From RUG626 sp964411785 (lineage in GTDB: Bacteria > Bacillota > Clostridia > Oscillospirales > Oscillospiraceae): a DNA stretch of 39,736 nucleotides. Made by a program: the position numbers and the translations under genes. The DNA is taken from positions 1 through 39,736 of the forward strand of contig CAYPMJ010000005.1 in the NCBI GenBank assembly GCA_964411785.1, in the 5' to 3' direction. Below are positions 24,581-32,998 of the stretch, piece by piece; within the stretch, counting starts at the first letter, position 1, and every line of letters starts with the position of its first letter. Under the pieces are notes generated by a model. It worked only from the letters and a program-made list of their open reading frames with translations, did no database searches and was not told where the DNA came from.

Positions 24581-25426
24581 GTGGCTGGAGTTTCCATGAA
24601 AGACATTAAGCTGCGCATACGCAGCATGGAGAGTACGAAGCAGATAACAAAGGCCATGGAGATGGTAGCCGCATCCAAGCTGCGCCGCGCCCAGGAGAAC
24701 GTCCAGCGGAGTCGTCCGTATTTCGAGGCGTTGTATGAGACGATGATCGACATTGCCGGCAACAACATTGAGTTCACGTCGCCGTATGTTACCCAGCGCC
24801 CGGTAAAACGCGCATGCTATGTGGTGATAGCCGGTGACAGGGGGCTGGCCGGCGGGTACAATCATAACATTTTAAAGCTCTGTGAGGAGAGCATGTCAAA
24901 GCAGGAATCTGTTGTTGTGCCGATTGGGAAAAAGGCATTGGAGACGCTTCGCGCCCATGGCTGGCACATAGTGACTGAAGGCTACGCTGTGGCGGGGGAT
25001 ATCACCATAAGCGACTGCTTTACTATGGCGAAGGGGCTCTGCCGCGATTTCGTATCCGGGGAGATAGATGAGCTTCGCATTGGCTACACAAGCTTTGTCT
25101 CGATGCTCACACAGACTCCGTATCTCATGGAGGTATTGCCATTGAAGCGCGAGGAGCTTCAAAGCGGAGGCGGGCCGCGCATGATTACGCTCTATGAGCA
25201 GGGCAGCACGGCTGTGTTTAATTCGATTATCCCTGAGTATGTGGGCGGCCTTATTTACGGAGCGCTTTGCGAGTCGGTTGCCAGTGAGCAGGGAGCAAGG
25301 CGGACGGCAATGGACTCGGCTACTAAGAATGCCGATGAGATAATCGGCTCTCTCAGCCTCCAATACAACCGCGCCCGTCAGGGAGCCATCACCCAGGAGA
25401 TCACCGAGATCATCGCAGGTTCCTGA
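24581..25426 (+). CDS. atpG: F-type ATP synthase subunit gamma
   Basis: Gamma is the central rotor shaft. The 281-residue protein has the conserved N-terminal helix (MKDIKLRIRSMESTKQITKAM) and the conserved C-terminal helix (YNRARQGAITQEITEIIAGS), with the Rossmann-like GDRGLAGGYN segment near residue 86. The start is GTG at 24581, ten bases after AAGGAGG; an internal ATG five codons on is possible. A relatively long gap of 161 bases separates it from atpD. Confidence 0.95.
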   Translation: MAGVSMKDIKLRIRSMESTKQITKAMEMVAASKLRRAQENVQRSRPYFEALYETMIDIAGNNIEFTSPYVTQRPVKRACYVVIAGDRGLAGGYNHNILKLCEESMSKQESVVVPIGKKALETLRAHGWHIVTEGYAVAGDITISDCFTMAKGLCRDFVSGEIDELRIGYTSFVSMLTQTPYLMEVLPLKREELQSGGGPRMITLYEQGSTAVFNSIIPEYVGGLIYGALCESVASEQGARRTAMDSATKNADEIIGSLSLQYNRARQGAITQEITEIIAGS

Positions 25427-25587
25427 CTTCTTCCCGCGGGGAAATTCGCTCATAAGGAGCCTTACAGCCTTGCCGCTCCGCCGGCCTGGTGCGGTGACAA
25501 GGTCAGGGGCTGTGCGGTGGGCTGTGTCAGGGTATGTGTTGTATACTGTGGGTGTGAGCCTGAAAAATAAATTAGGAGTTGACCGAA

Positions 25588-26982
25588 TTGGCAGGAAAGC
25601 ATATTGGAACAGTTGTGCAGATAATGGGGCCTGTCCTGGACATTCAGTTCGCGGACGGTGAGCTTCCGGAACTGCTCAACGCCATACACATTGAGAATAA
25701 TGGACATGTCCTCGCCTGCGAGGTTGCCCAGCACATCGGAGACAATGTCGCCAGGTGTGTGTCCATGGGCTCGACCGATGGTCTGCGCCGTGGACTGTCG
25801 GCGGAGGACACGGGAAGTCCGATAACAGTTCCTGTAGGCGAGGAATGCCTTGGGAGGGTGTTCAATCTTCTTGGCGAGCCGGTGGATAACATGCCGGCGC
25901 CGGAGGTGAAGGAACGCTGGGCTATACACAGACCGGCGCCGGCCTACGATGAGCAGGAGGGAGCCACTGAGATATTTGAGACGGGCATCAAGGTGGTGGA
26001 CCTGATATGCCCCTACGCAAAGGGCGGCAAGATCGGCCTCTTTGGCGGAGCCGGCGTCGGGAAGACAGTGCTTATCATGGAGCTTATCCATAACATTGCG
26101 ACGCAGCATGGCGGACTGTCGGTATTTACCGGTGTCGGGGAGCGTACCCGTGAGGGGAACGACCTTTACAACGAGATGAAGGAGTCTGGGGTTCTCCAGA
26201 AGACAGCTCTGGTCTACGGGCAGATGAATGAACCGCCGGGAGCGCGTATGCGTGTGGGTCTGTCGGGACTCACAATGGCGGAGTATTTCCGCGACGTCAA
26301 AAATCAGGATGTGCTTTTGTTTATTGACAACATTTTCCGTTTCACACAGGCGGGCTCCGAGGTGTCCGCGCTGCTGGGACGCATGCCGTCGGCAGTGGGC
26401 TACCAGCCCACACTGGCGACGGAGATGGGTGCGCTTCAGGAGCGCATCACATCCACAAAGAAGGGGTCCATCACCTCTGTCCAGGCGGTCTATGTACCGG
26501 CTGATGACCTGACCGACCCGGCCCCGGCCACTACCTTCGCCCACCTGGATGCCACAACGGTTCTGGATCGTTCCATTGCCTCGCTTGGCATCTATCCTGC
26601 TGTTGATCCGTTGGATTCCACCAGCCGGATTCTGACGCCGGAGATTGTGGGACAGGAGCACTACCAGGTGGCACGCAGCGTTCAGCAGATGCTCCAGCGC
26701 TATAAGGAGCTTCAGGATATAATAGCAATCATGGGCATGGAGGAGCTGTCGGAGGAGGACAAGCTGACAGTCAATCGTGCCAGAAAGATTCAGCGTTTCC
26801 TGAGTCAGCCGTTCTCAGTTGCAGAGCAGTTCACTGGATACGAGGGCAAATATGTGCCGCTGTCGGAGACAATACGCGGGTTCAAGGAGATAATTGAGGG
26901 GAAGCACGATGATATACCCGAATCCGCATTTCTGTTCGCCGGCTCCATTGATGACGTTGTGGCTAAGGCCGCTAAAAGGTGA
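25588..26982 (+). CDS. atpD: F-type ATP synthase subunit beta
   Basis: This is the catalytic subunit, 464 residues. The P-loop GGAGVGKT is at 153-160 and the catalytic Glu is E185 in GERTREGND. The LLFIDNIFRFTQAGSEVSAL stretch and the PADDLTDPAPATTF stretch are fully conserved. The start is TTG at 25588, nine bases after TTAGGAG; an upstream in-frame TTG at 25579 abuts that site. The translational signals are weaker in appearance than those of atpE, but beta is the most conserved protein in the window. Confidence 0.97.
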   Translation: MAGKHIGTVVQIMGPVLDIQFADGELPELLNAIHIENNGHVLACEVAQHIGDNVARCVSMGSTDGLRRGLSAEDTGSPITVPVGEECLGRVFNLLGEPVDNMPAPEVKERWAIHRPAPAYDEQEGATEIFETGIKVVDLICPYAKGGKIGLFGGAGVGKTVLIMELIHNIATQHGGLSVFTGVGERTREGNDLYNEMKESGVLQKTALVYGQMNEPPGARMRVGLSGLTMAEYFRDVKNQDVLLFIDNIFRFTQAGSEVSALLGRMPSAVGYQPTLATEMGALQERITSTKKGSITSVQAVYVPADDLTDPAPATTFAHLDATTVLDRSIASLGIYPAVDPLDSTSRILTPEIVGQEHYQVARSVQQMLQRYKELQDIIAIMGMEELSEEDKLTVNRARKIQRFLSQPFSVAEQFTGYEGKYVPLSETIRGFKEIIEGKHDDIPESAFLFAGSIDDVVAKAAKR

Positions 26983-26987
26983 TCCTC

Positions 26988-27392
26988 ATGACGTATCATC
27001 TGCAGATCATAACCGCAGACGGCGTTGCGTATGACGGCGAGGCGGAGAAACTGATAGTCAGGACAACCACGGGGGACGTGTGCATTCTTGCCCACCACAT
27101 AAACTATGTCGCAGCTCTTGGAATGGGTGAAGCGGTGATAGTTGACGGGGAGGGAAACCGGCGCAGAGCGGCCTGTATTGGGGGCATGCTGTCGGTCTCG
27201 GATGGCAGGGTGCGTCTGTTGCCCACCACCTTTGAGTGGGCGGAGGTGATAGACCTTGAGCGTGCGCGCCTTGCGGAAGAGAAGGCGAAGAAGCTGCTGG
27301 AGTCGAAGGAGAAGCTGTCTGAGATGGAGAGCGCCATGGCGGAGGCCAAGCTGAAGCGGGCACTGGTACGCCAGGGCGTGGCAGGAAGGTAA
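26988..27392 (+). CDS. atpC: F-type ATP synthase subunit epsilon
   Basis: Epsilon is the small rotor subunit that can inhibit ATP hydrolysis. The 134-residue protein has an N-terminal beta-sandwich (MTYHLQIITADGVAYDGEAEKL) and a C-terminal pair of charged helices (about 85-130, rich in Glu, Lys and Ala). The ATG at 26988 lies about nine bases after AAGGTG and five bases after the atpD stop; a GTG at 26979 overlapping atpD is an alternative. It is the last gene of the operon and is followed by a strong shared terminator. Confidence 0.93.
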   Translation: MTYHLQIITADGVAYDGEAEKLIVRTTTGDVCILAHHINYVAALGMGEAVIVDGEGNRRRAACIGGMLSVSDGRVRLLPTTFEWAEVIDLERARLAEEKAKKLLESKEKLSEMESAMAEAKLKRALVRQGVAGR

Positions 27393-27404
27393 TAAAGCAT
27401 CATT

Positions 27405-27460
27405 AAAAAAGCGGAAAGCCGGTTTGGATTTACATCCAGAAGGGCTTTCCGCTTTATTTA
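27405..27460. terminator. Bidirectional terminator between atpC and pgsA
   Basis: AAAGCGGAAAGCC (27408-27420) pairs perfectly over 13 bp with its complement (27443-27455). A T-rich tail follows on the plus strand and a run of T follows on the minus strand, so it can end both the atp operon and the convergent pgsA operon. Confidence 0.9.
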
Positions 27461-27481
27461 TCGCAGCATGAGATAAGGAAC

Positions 27482-28003
27482 TTACTCATTATCAAGCAGC
27501 ACGTGACCATTTTTATGGAAATAATCAACCAGCGATATGAGGTTTAACACAAGAATGAGTCCGGCACCAACGGCATTGACAGCACCGTAGCTTCCGAACA
27601 CCAGCATCACACAGATCACCGCCATGGTAACGGCAGTTTTGACTTTGCCGGACCAGCCGGCGGCCATGACAATATTTCTGGAAGCTGCCAGCATCCTCAG
27701 CCCGTCTACAGCGAGGTCGCGTCCCACCACAATGGCCGTCACCCACGCCGGCAGCTGACCGGACGCTGCAAAGCATATCAGGGCTGTGGTGACCAGAAGC
27801 TTGTCAGCAAGCGGATCCATAAACTTCCCGAAATTCGTTATCTGATTGTTCTTCCGAGCCAGATACCCGTCAAGGAAATCAGTGAAGCTTGCCAGAGCAA
27901 AGATACCAAGAGCCACCCAGCAGTTCAAATTGAAGCACAGGTAAAATACCGGCACCAGTACTACACGCAAAATGGTAAGAATATTCGGAACATTCATCTT
28001 CAT
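27482..28003 (-). CDS. pgsA: CDP-diacylglycerol--glycerol-3-phosphate 3-phosphatidyltransferase
   Basis: It makes phosphatidylglycerol phosphate from CDP-diacylglycerol and glycerol-3-phosphate in the membrane. The CDP-alcohol phosphotransferase motif D-x2-DG-x2-AR-x8-G-x3-D-x3-D is complete, from DFLDGYLAR (near residue 42) to GKFMDPLADK. The 173-residue protein has five or six hydrophobic segments. The ATG at 28003 follows GAAGGGA by about 11 bases; a second ATG two codons on is possible. It is the last gene of the leftward operon and ends at the shared terminator. Confidence 0.93.
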   Translation of the reverse strand: MKMNVPNILTILRVVLVPVFYLCFNLNCWVALGIFALASFTDFLDGYLARKNNQITNFGKFMDPLADKLLVTTALICFAASGQLPAWVTAIVVGRDLAVDGLRMLAASRNIVMAAGWSGKVKTAVTMAVICVMLVFGSYGAVNAVGAGLILVLNLISLVDYFHKNGHVLLDNE

Positions 28004-28027
28004 TAAATTAAAAATCCCTTCTGAGAA

Positions 28028-29347
28028 TTATTCATCACCGTCAGCGGCTTCACCGACCAGCTCACCATCCAGCTCGCCCTTGATGCAGACATCGTAGAAT
28101 TCACCTGGCTTTGCGTCCTGTGCGGAAAACCATATGACACCATCCACATCCGGCGACTCCGCAAAGCTCCGCCCCTGATAAAGGCACATCTCCTCCGAGT
28201 ACCCCTCACATATGACCTTTGTCACCGTCCCCACGCGACTGCGATTGAAGCTGTCCATAATATCCGCCTGGAGTTCCTGTATCAGCTCCGCTCGACGGTT
28301 TGCGGTTTCTGAGTCAGGGCGCTCCATGTTGAAGGCTCTTGTTCCCTCCTCCGGGGAGAACGGGAAGACACCGGCGCGTTCAATCCTGGCCTCCCGGAGA
28401 AACTCGCAAAGCTCCTCAAATTCCGCCTCACCCTCACCTGGCAGACCGGTGATGAGGCTTGTGCGCAGCACAACCCCCGGGATCTCCTCCCGCAGCCTTC
28501 TGAACAGGACACGTATCTCATCCCCGGTCCCCCTGCGGCCCATTGTCCGCAGTATATTGTTGTTTATGTGCTGAATAGGGATGTCCAGATACTTCAGTAT
28601 TTTTGGCTCAGAGGCGATAGTCTCAATGAGATCCTCGTCCACGGCGTCCGGGTAGAGGTAGTGGAGACGTATCCAGCTGATACCCTCGGTTCTGCAAAGC
28701 GCCCTGAGAAGCTCATGCAGCCTCCGATGCCCATATAGATCAATTCCGTACATTGTCGGATCCTGAGCAACAACTATGAGTTCCCTGATCCCGGCCCTTG
28801 CGAGCGTCTCCGCCTCGGAAAGGATGTTCTCCATGGGCCGCGAACGATATTTACCCCGTATTGAGGGAATGACACAGTAGGCGCAGTTATTTGAGCATCC
28901 TTCAGCTATCTTTATATAGGCATAACCTGGTCCTGTGGAAACTATCCGCCCGGCCTCGGAGATCGGACCGTTTATATCTCCGAAAAAGCACGCAGCAGGG
29001 CCCTCATCCAGAGCTTTCACAATATCCTCGCAGCTTCCCGTGCCCACAAGCGCGTCGACCTCCGGCAGCAGAGGCAGGAGCTCGTCCTTGTACCGCTGAG
29101 CCAGACACCCGGCCACCACAAGCCTCCTGAGATGCCCGTGCTCCTTGAGCTTTCCCAGGGCAAGGATGTTGTCTATTGACTCCTCCTGTGCGCTCTGTAT
29201 AAACGCACAGGTGTTCACAACGGCCAGCTCAGCCGACTCCGGATCGCTTGTGAGCTCAAAGCCGGCCTTACGTATCGCAGCAAGCATCTGCTCCGAGTCG
29301 ATAAGATTCTTGGCGCAGCCAAGAGAAATATAATATACTTTAGCCAT
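28028..29347 (-). CDS. rimO: Ribosomal protein S12 methylthiotransferase RimO
   Basis: This radical-SAM enzyme adds a methylthio group to the conserved Asp of ribosomal protein S12. The 439-residue protein has the N-terminal cluster cysteines C11, C47 and C81, the radical-SAM motif C151-x3-C155-x2-C158 (CSNNCAYC), and a C-terminal TRAM-like domain. The opening KVYYISLGCAKNLIDSE is typical of RimO rather than MiaB. The ATG overlaps the recX stop by 8 bases, and pgsA follows after 24 bases. Confidence 0.95.
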   Translation of the reverse strand: MAKVYYISLGCAKNLIDSEQMLAAIRKAGFELTSDPESAELAVVNTCAFIQSAQEESIDNILALGKLKEHGHLRRLVVAGCLAQRYKDELLPLLPEVDALVGTGSCEDIVKALDEGPAACFFGDINGPISEAGRIVSTGPGYAYIKIAEGCSNNCAYCVIPSIRGKYRSRPMENILSEAETLARAGIRELIVVAQDPTMYGIDLYGHRRLHELLRALCRTEGISWIRLHYLYPDAVDEDLIETIASEPKILKYLDIPIQHINNNILRTMGRRGTGDEIRVLFRRLREEIPGVVLRTSLITGLPGEGEAEFEELCEFLREARIERAGVFPFSPEEGTRAFNMERPDSETANRRAELIQELQADIMDSFNRSRVGTVTKVICEGYSEEMCLYQGRSFAESPDVDGVIWFSAQDAKPGEFYDVCIKGELDGELVGEAADGDE

Positions 29348-29975
29348 TCAATTCCTCCGTCGCCGTGTATTCAGCCAGGGCAAGCTTAATTTCCTCCCAC
29401 GGGAAGCCGCGGCGCCGCAGCATGTCAGCCGCCCGTTTAAGATCCCTTGAGTCGGGCTCTTCCACGCCCCGAAGCCGCTGACGGAGGAGCCTTCTGACAG
29501 TCTCACCGCTGTCCTCCGAAAGGTCCTCCAACGCGTCATCCCAGAGCTCCCTTGGGATACCGCGTCTATATAGCTCATCACGTATTCTTGCGGGGCCGTA
29601 ACCGGACTTTGCGTAATGGCGCACAATGGCGGAGGCATACTCCGCATCGTTCACAGCACCGGCCCGCTCCAGCGCGTCCACAGCAGCCACGGCGTTCTCC
29701 TCTGTCTCACCCTTGTCCGTGAGTCTGCGTATGAGCTCAGCGCGGGAGAGCATCCGCGTCCCAAGAATGCGGAGCGCACACTCACGGGCACTGTACTGTG
29801 CCGCGCTTTTCCGAAGCCGGGCTGCGTCCTCCTGCGTAAGCTCACGCCCTGAGTAGAGAGAAAAATCGGCAATCAGATTAAGATCAACCTTCAGCGTCTC
29901 CCCATCGGAGAGCTCAGCGTACCACCTGTCGGCAATATGCTGTGACCTGGTAAGTCTGCAAACAGTAACGTCCAA
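29340..29975 (-). CDS. recX: RecA regulatory protein RecX
   Basis: RecX binds RecA filaments and limits their growth. The 211-residue protein shows the tandem three-helix repeats of the family, with marks such as ALRILGTRMLSRAELIRRLTDKG (about 67-89) and GYGPARIRDELYRRGIP (about 129-145). The start is TTG at 29975, ten bases after GGAGG, and is less certain than others. It lies 33 bases downstream of recA, so both are made from one transcript, as is common for recA-recX pairs. Confidence 0.9.
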   Translation of the reverse strand: MDVTVCRLTRSQHIADRWYAELSDGETLKVDLNLIADFSLYSGRELTQEDAARLRKSAAQYSARECALRILGTRMLSRAELIRRLTDKGETEENAVAAVDALERAGAVNDAEYASAIVRHYAKSGYGPARIRDELYRRGIPRELWDDALEDLSEDSGETVRRLLRQRLRGVEEPDSRDLKRAADMLRRRGFPWEEIKLALAEYTATEELNG

Positions 29976-30008
29976 ACCCCCTGCACCTCCAAGCAGATAA
30001 TAGGCCCA

Positions 30009-31115
30009 TCATCCCTCAAAATCGTCGGCGGAGATGTCTATGGCCCTTCCGGCGGCCTTTGCGGCGATGACGGCCTGCGGACTCATGAGCTTTATGGAGT
30101 TGGCCCGTATCTTCGCCTCTATCTCATCGCAGACATCGGGGTTGTCCTTCAGATACTGTTTCATACCATCGCGGCCCTGTATGCGGGTGTCATTATAGGT
30201 GAACCACGCTCCGCCTTTTTCAATGATATCCAGTTTTACCGCCAGATCCACAATCTCGCCCGTTCTCGATATGCCCTCACCGTACATGATGTCAAACTCC
30301 GCCTCCTTGAAAGGCGGCGCGACCTTGTTCTTGACTATTTTGGCGCGGGTGTGATTTCCGATGATCTCCGAACCGTTCTTCAGCGCTTCCACGCGCCGGA
30401 CATCTATGCGAATACTTGCAAAATATTTTAAGGCGCGGCCGCCGGGGGTCGTCTCCGGGTTCCCGTACATTACGCCGATCTTTTCACGAAGCTGGTTTAT
30501 AAAGACGACAACACAGTTGGTCTTTGAAATTGTCCCTGCAAGCTTTCTCAGCGCCTGACTCATGAGCCTGGCAAGGACGCCCACGGAGGAATCGCCCATC
30601 TCGCCCTCGATCTCCGTCCGCGGGACCAGCGCGGCAACTGAGTCGACCACCACAATGTCCACGGCGGCGGAGCGCACGAGAGTCTCCGTGATTGCCAGCG
30701 CATCCTCTCCTGTGTCCGGCTGTGATATCAGGAGATTTTCAATGTTCACGCCAAGCGCCCGCGCGTAAGCCGGCTCCAGAGCGTGTTCAACGTCGATGTA
30801 TGCGGCCTCCCCGCCGGCCTTCTGAGCCGACGCCACCATGTGCAGCGCCAGTGTTGTCTTTCCGGATGATTCAGGCCCGAATATTTCTACAATGCGGCCC
30901 TTCGGTACGCCGCCAATCCCCAGCGCCAGGTCCAGCGACAGGGATCCGGTGGAGAGCGCCTCCACGTTTACCTGCATACCGTCGCCAAGACGCATTATGG
31001 AGCCCTTCCCGTAGCTCTTCTCTATCTGGGCAATGGCCGTCTCAAGTGCCTTCTTCTTTGCGTCAGCGTCGGGGGGTATTGACACCAGCGGCGCAGTCTT
31101 TTTCTTCTCTGCCAT
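30009..31115 (-). CDS. recA: Recombinase RecA
   Basis: This is the strand-exchange ATPase and SOS co-protease. The 368-residue protein has Walker A GPESSGKTT (80-88), the VVVDSVAALVPR segment (Walker B) and FINQLREKIGVMYGNPETTPGG (L2 region start). The ATG is preceded by AGGAGG at normal spacing. Only 39 bases separate it from prmC, and in them I see neither a sigma-A promoter nor a Gram-positive LexA box (CGAAC-N4-GTTCG type). It therefore appears to be expressed as part of the long operon, although a promoter inside prmC cannot be ruled out. Confidence 0.97.
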   Translation of the reverse strand: MAEKKKTAPLVSIPPDADAKKKALETAIAQIEKSYGKGSIMRLGDGMQVNVEALSTGSLSLDLALGIGGVPKGRIVEIFGPESSGKTTLALHMVASAQKAGGEAAYIDVEHALEPAYARALGVNIENLLISQPDTGEDALAITETLVRSAAVDIVVVDSVAALVPRTEIEGEMGDSSVGVLARLMSQALRKLAGTISKTNCVVVFINQLREKIGVMYGNPETTPGGRALKYFASIRIDVRRVEALKNGSEIIGNHTRAKIVKNKVAPPFKEAEFDIMYGEGISRTGEIVDLAVKLDIIEKGGAWFTYNDTRIQGRDGMKQYLKDNPDVCDEIEAKIRANSIKLMSPQAVIAAKAAGRAIDISADDFEG

Positions 31116-31154
31116 TTTATATCCTCCTGTTGCGCGATTTAACGCGTATGCATT

Positions 31155-32012
31155 TTAAATAATACCGGCCACAACTCTCTGGACACCTGAGGTGTCCTTG
31201 TGGGCAGCGGCGTTCCGGAAGCCCTCATTCCGGAAGAGCGCAAGTATGTCCTCAGCCTGGTTCTCACCGCATTCAAACATCATACAGCCGTTCTCCTTGA
31301 GAATTGATTTCCATTTCGGAATGATTGCCCTGAAGAATGTGAGCCCATCCTCTCCGCCGTCAAGAGCCTCACGGGGCTCAAAGTCCTTCACGGAGCTCTC
31401 CAGCGTGTCAATCTCAGCCGTCGGGACATAGGGGGGATTGCAGACAATCAGATCAAACCTTCCCAACAGCGCCGGAGGGCTCTGGAGCGCGTCCGCGTCA
31501 ATGCAGAAGGTGTTGCGCGTGGCCCGATTGCGCAGAACGTTGGTGCGGGCCAGCCTGAGCGCCGTCATGGAGTTGTCCACCAGCACCACCTGACAGTTGC
31601 CGACCAGGGACGCTACGGAGATGCCCACGCAGCCGCTCCCGCAGCACAGATCCAGTACCCTCAGTCCGCTCTCACCGCGCGCTCTGAGCAGCTTAATCGC
31701 AAGCTCGGCTAAGACCTCGGTGTCAGCGCGAGGTATAAGGACACCCTTTTCCACTTTGAAGGGGAGCGACATGAATTCCCATTCACCCAACACATACGCA
31801 GCCGGCTCGCCGGCACACCGCCTTGTGAGCAGCTCGTCAACCTTCTCCTCAACGTCCCCGAGGGCATAGAGACGGAGATCCCGGTAGAACTCCTCCTTGC
31901 TCTTCTGGGAAGCGGCTGAAATCAGAAGCCGGGCTTCCAGGTTGAAATTCTCAACACCGGCCGCCTTAAGTCTGCGCCTGGCGGCCATGTAGAGGTCGTT
32001 GTATGTCTTCAT
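31155..32012 (-). CDS. prmC: Release factor glutamine methyltransferase PrmC
   Basis: It methylates the GGQ glutamine of release factors 1 and 2. The 285-residue protein has an N-terminal helical domain, the SAM motif DLCCGSGCVG (121-130) and the active-site NPPY (192-195), which binds the glutamine side chain. It starts six bases after the DUF1385 gene stop and is followed by recA. In many Firmicutes prmC is next to prfA and DUF1385; here the DUF1385 neighbour is kept and prfA is absent. Confidence 0.95.
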   Translation of the reverse strand: MKTYNDLYMAARRRLKAAGVENFNLEARLLISAASQKSKEEFYRDLRLYALGDVEEKVDELLTRRCAGEPAAYVLGEWEFMSLPFKVEKGVLIPRADTEVLAELAIKLLRARGESGLRVLDLCCGSGCVGISVASLVGNCQVVLVDNSMTALRLARTNVLRNRATRNTFCIDADALQSPPALLGRFDLIVCNPPYVPTAEIDTLESSVKDFEPREALDGGEDGLTFFRAIIPKWKSILKENGCMMFECGENQAEDILALFRNEGFRNAAAHKDTSGVQRVVAGII

Positions 32013-32018
32013 CTGAAA

Positions 32019-32969
32019 TCACCATCTGTCCTTTCCCTCCTCCTCGGGAATAACCTGGCGCAGTGCTTCTATGGCAGTCTCGAGCATGGAGTCATCGGGC
32101 TCCGCCGTTGTCACAAGCTGCAGGGCCTTTCCCGGCGCCGAGAGGATTGCCGTCAGCCAGTTGTCGTGGCGTCCGGCGTACTTTATTATTTCGTAGCTGA
32201 TTCCGACGACTATCGGCAGCAACAGTATCCGCAGTGCCATTCTCAGCCATATGTTGGACCAGGTGACCACAGCGAAAACCAGAATACTGACTATCATGAC
32301 TATGAAAAGAAAACTGGTTCCGCACCTGGGGTGAAGACGCGGCTGAGCGCGGCAGTTCTCCACCGTCAATGGGAGACCCTTCTCATAGCAGAAGATGGTC
32401 TTGTGTTCAGCGCCGTGATACATCCAGACACGCTTTATTTCCTTCATCTTTGAGGCCAGGACAATGTATGTCAGAAAAATGGCGATTCTCAACACGCCCT
32501 CAATGAGGTTGCGCAGCAGACCGCTGCCCACCCACCTGGCCACAAGCCCCGCAAGAACTGTTGGGAGCAGTATGAACAGCCCGACCGACAGGACGATACC
32601 CAGCGCCACTGAGACGCCAATGATTGCCTTCTCGGCCGCTTCACCGGACAGGTGCTTTTCCAGCCAGAGATCCAGCTTGTCCGGCTCACCCTGCTCCTCC
32701 TCCGGCAGAAACTCCGCGGAGTAGGAAATGGCCTTTACGCCGTTTACCATGGAGGAGATGAAGTTCACAGTTCCACGGATAAGCGGCAGACCGAGAATCG
32801 GATATCTGTCCTTCAGACTGTTTACCTGCTCCACACGGCTCACGAGCTCACCGTCAGGCTTACGCACAACTATTGCCTGCTTCTCCGGGCCACGCATAAG
32901 GATACCCTCCATCAGCGCCTGCCCACCTATTGAGGTGCGGAATTTTACGTCGTTTTTTTCTCGTTTCAA
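32019..32969 (-). CDS. DUF1385 (YqhQ-like) membrane protein
   Basis: This is a conserved membrane protein of unknown function, 316 residues. Family marks are the N-terminal GGQALMEGILMRGPEK (about 15-30) and YHGAEHKTIFCYE in the middle. It has four or five hydrophobic segments, e.g. AIIGVSVALGIVLSVGLFIL, VLRIAIFLTYIVLAS and LRILLLPIVVGISYEI. The start was placed at TTG 32969, which has AAGGAG ten bases upstream; the longest reading (33002) overlaps the kinase gene stop. The family often lies next to prmC and prfA in Firmicutes, suggesting a tie to translation or envelope function, but none is proven. Confidence 0.85.
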   Translation of the reverse strand: MKREKNDVKFRTSIGGQALMEGILMRGPEKQAIVVRKPDGELVSRVEQVNSLKDRYPILGLPLIRGTVNFISSMVNGVKAISYSAEFLPEEEQGEPDKLDLWLEKHLSGEAAEKAIIGVSVALGIVLSVGLFILLPTVLAGLVARWVGSGLLRNLIEGVLRIAIFLTYIVLASKMKEIKRVWMYHGAEHKTIFCYEKGLPLTVENCRAQPRLHPRCGTSFLFIVMIVSILVFAVVTWSNIWLRMALRILLLPIVVGISYEIIKYAGRHDNWLTAILSAPGKALQLVTTAEPDDSMLETAIEALRQVIPEEEGKDRW

Positions 32970-32998
32970 TGATCTCCTGCTCCTTTGGCCTCTGGCCG

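Noticed and set aside
25541..25546. TATACT in the atpG-atpD gap as an internal promoter
   Set aside because: No -35-like sequence lies 16-18 bases upstream and there is no extended -10.
25462..26661. 399-codon ORF on the minus strand opposite atpD
   Set aside because: It is antisense to a highly conserved gene, has no ribosome binding site or recognisable domain, and its His/Arg/Leu-rich composition is that of a codon-bias shadow.
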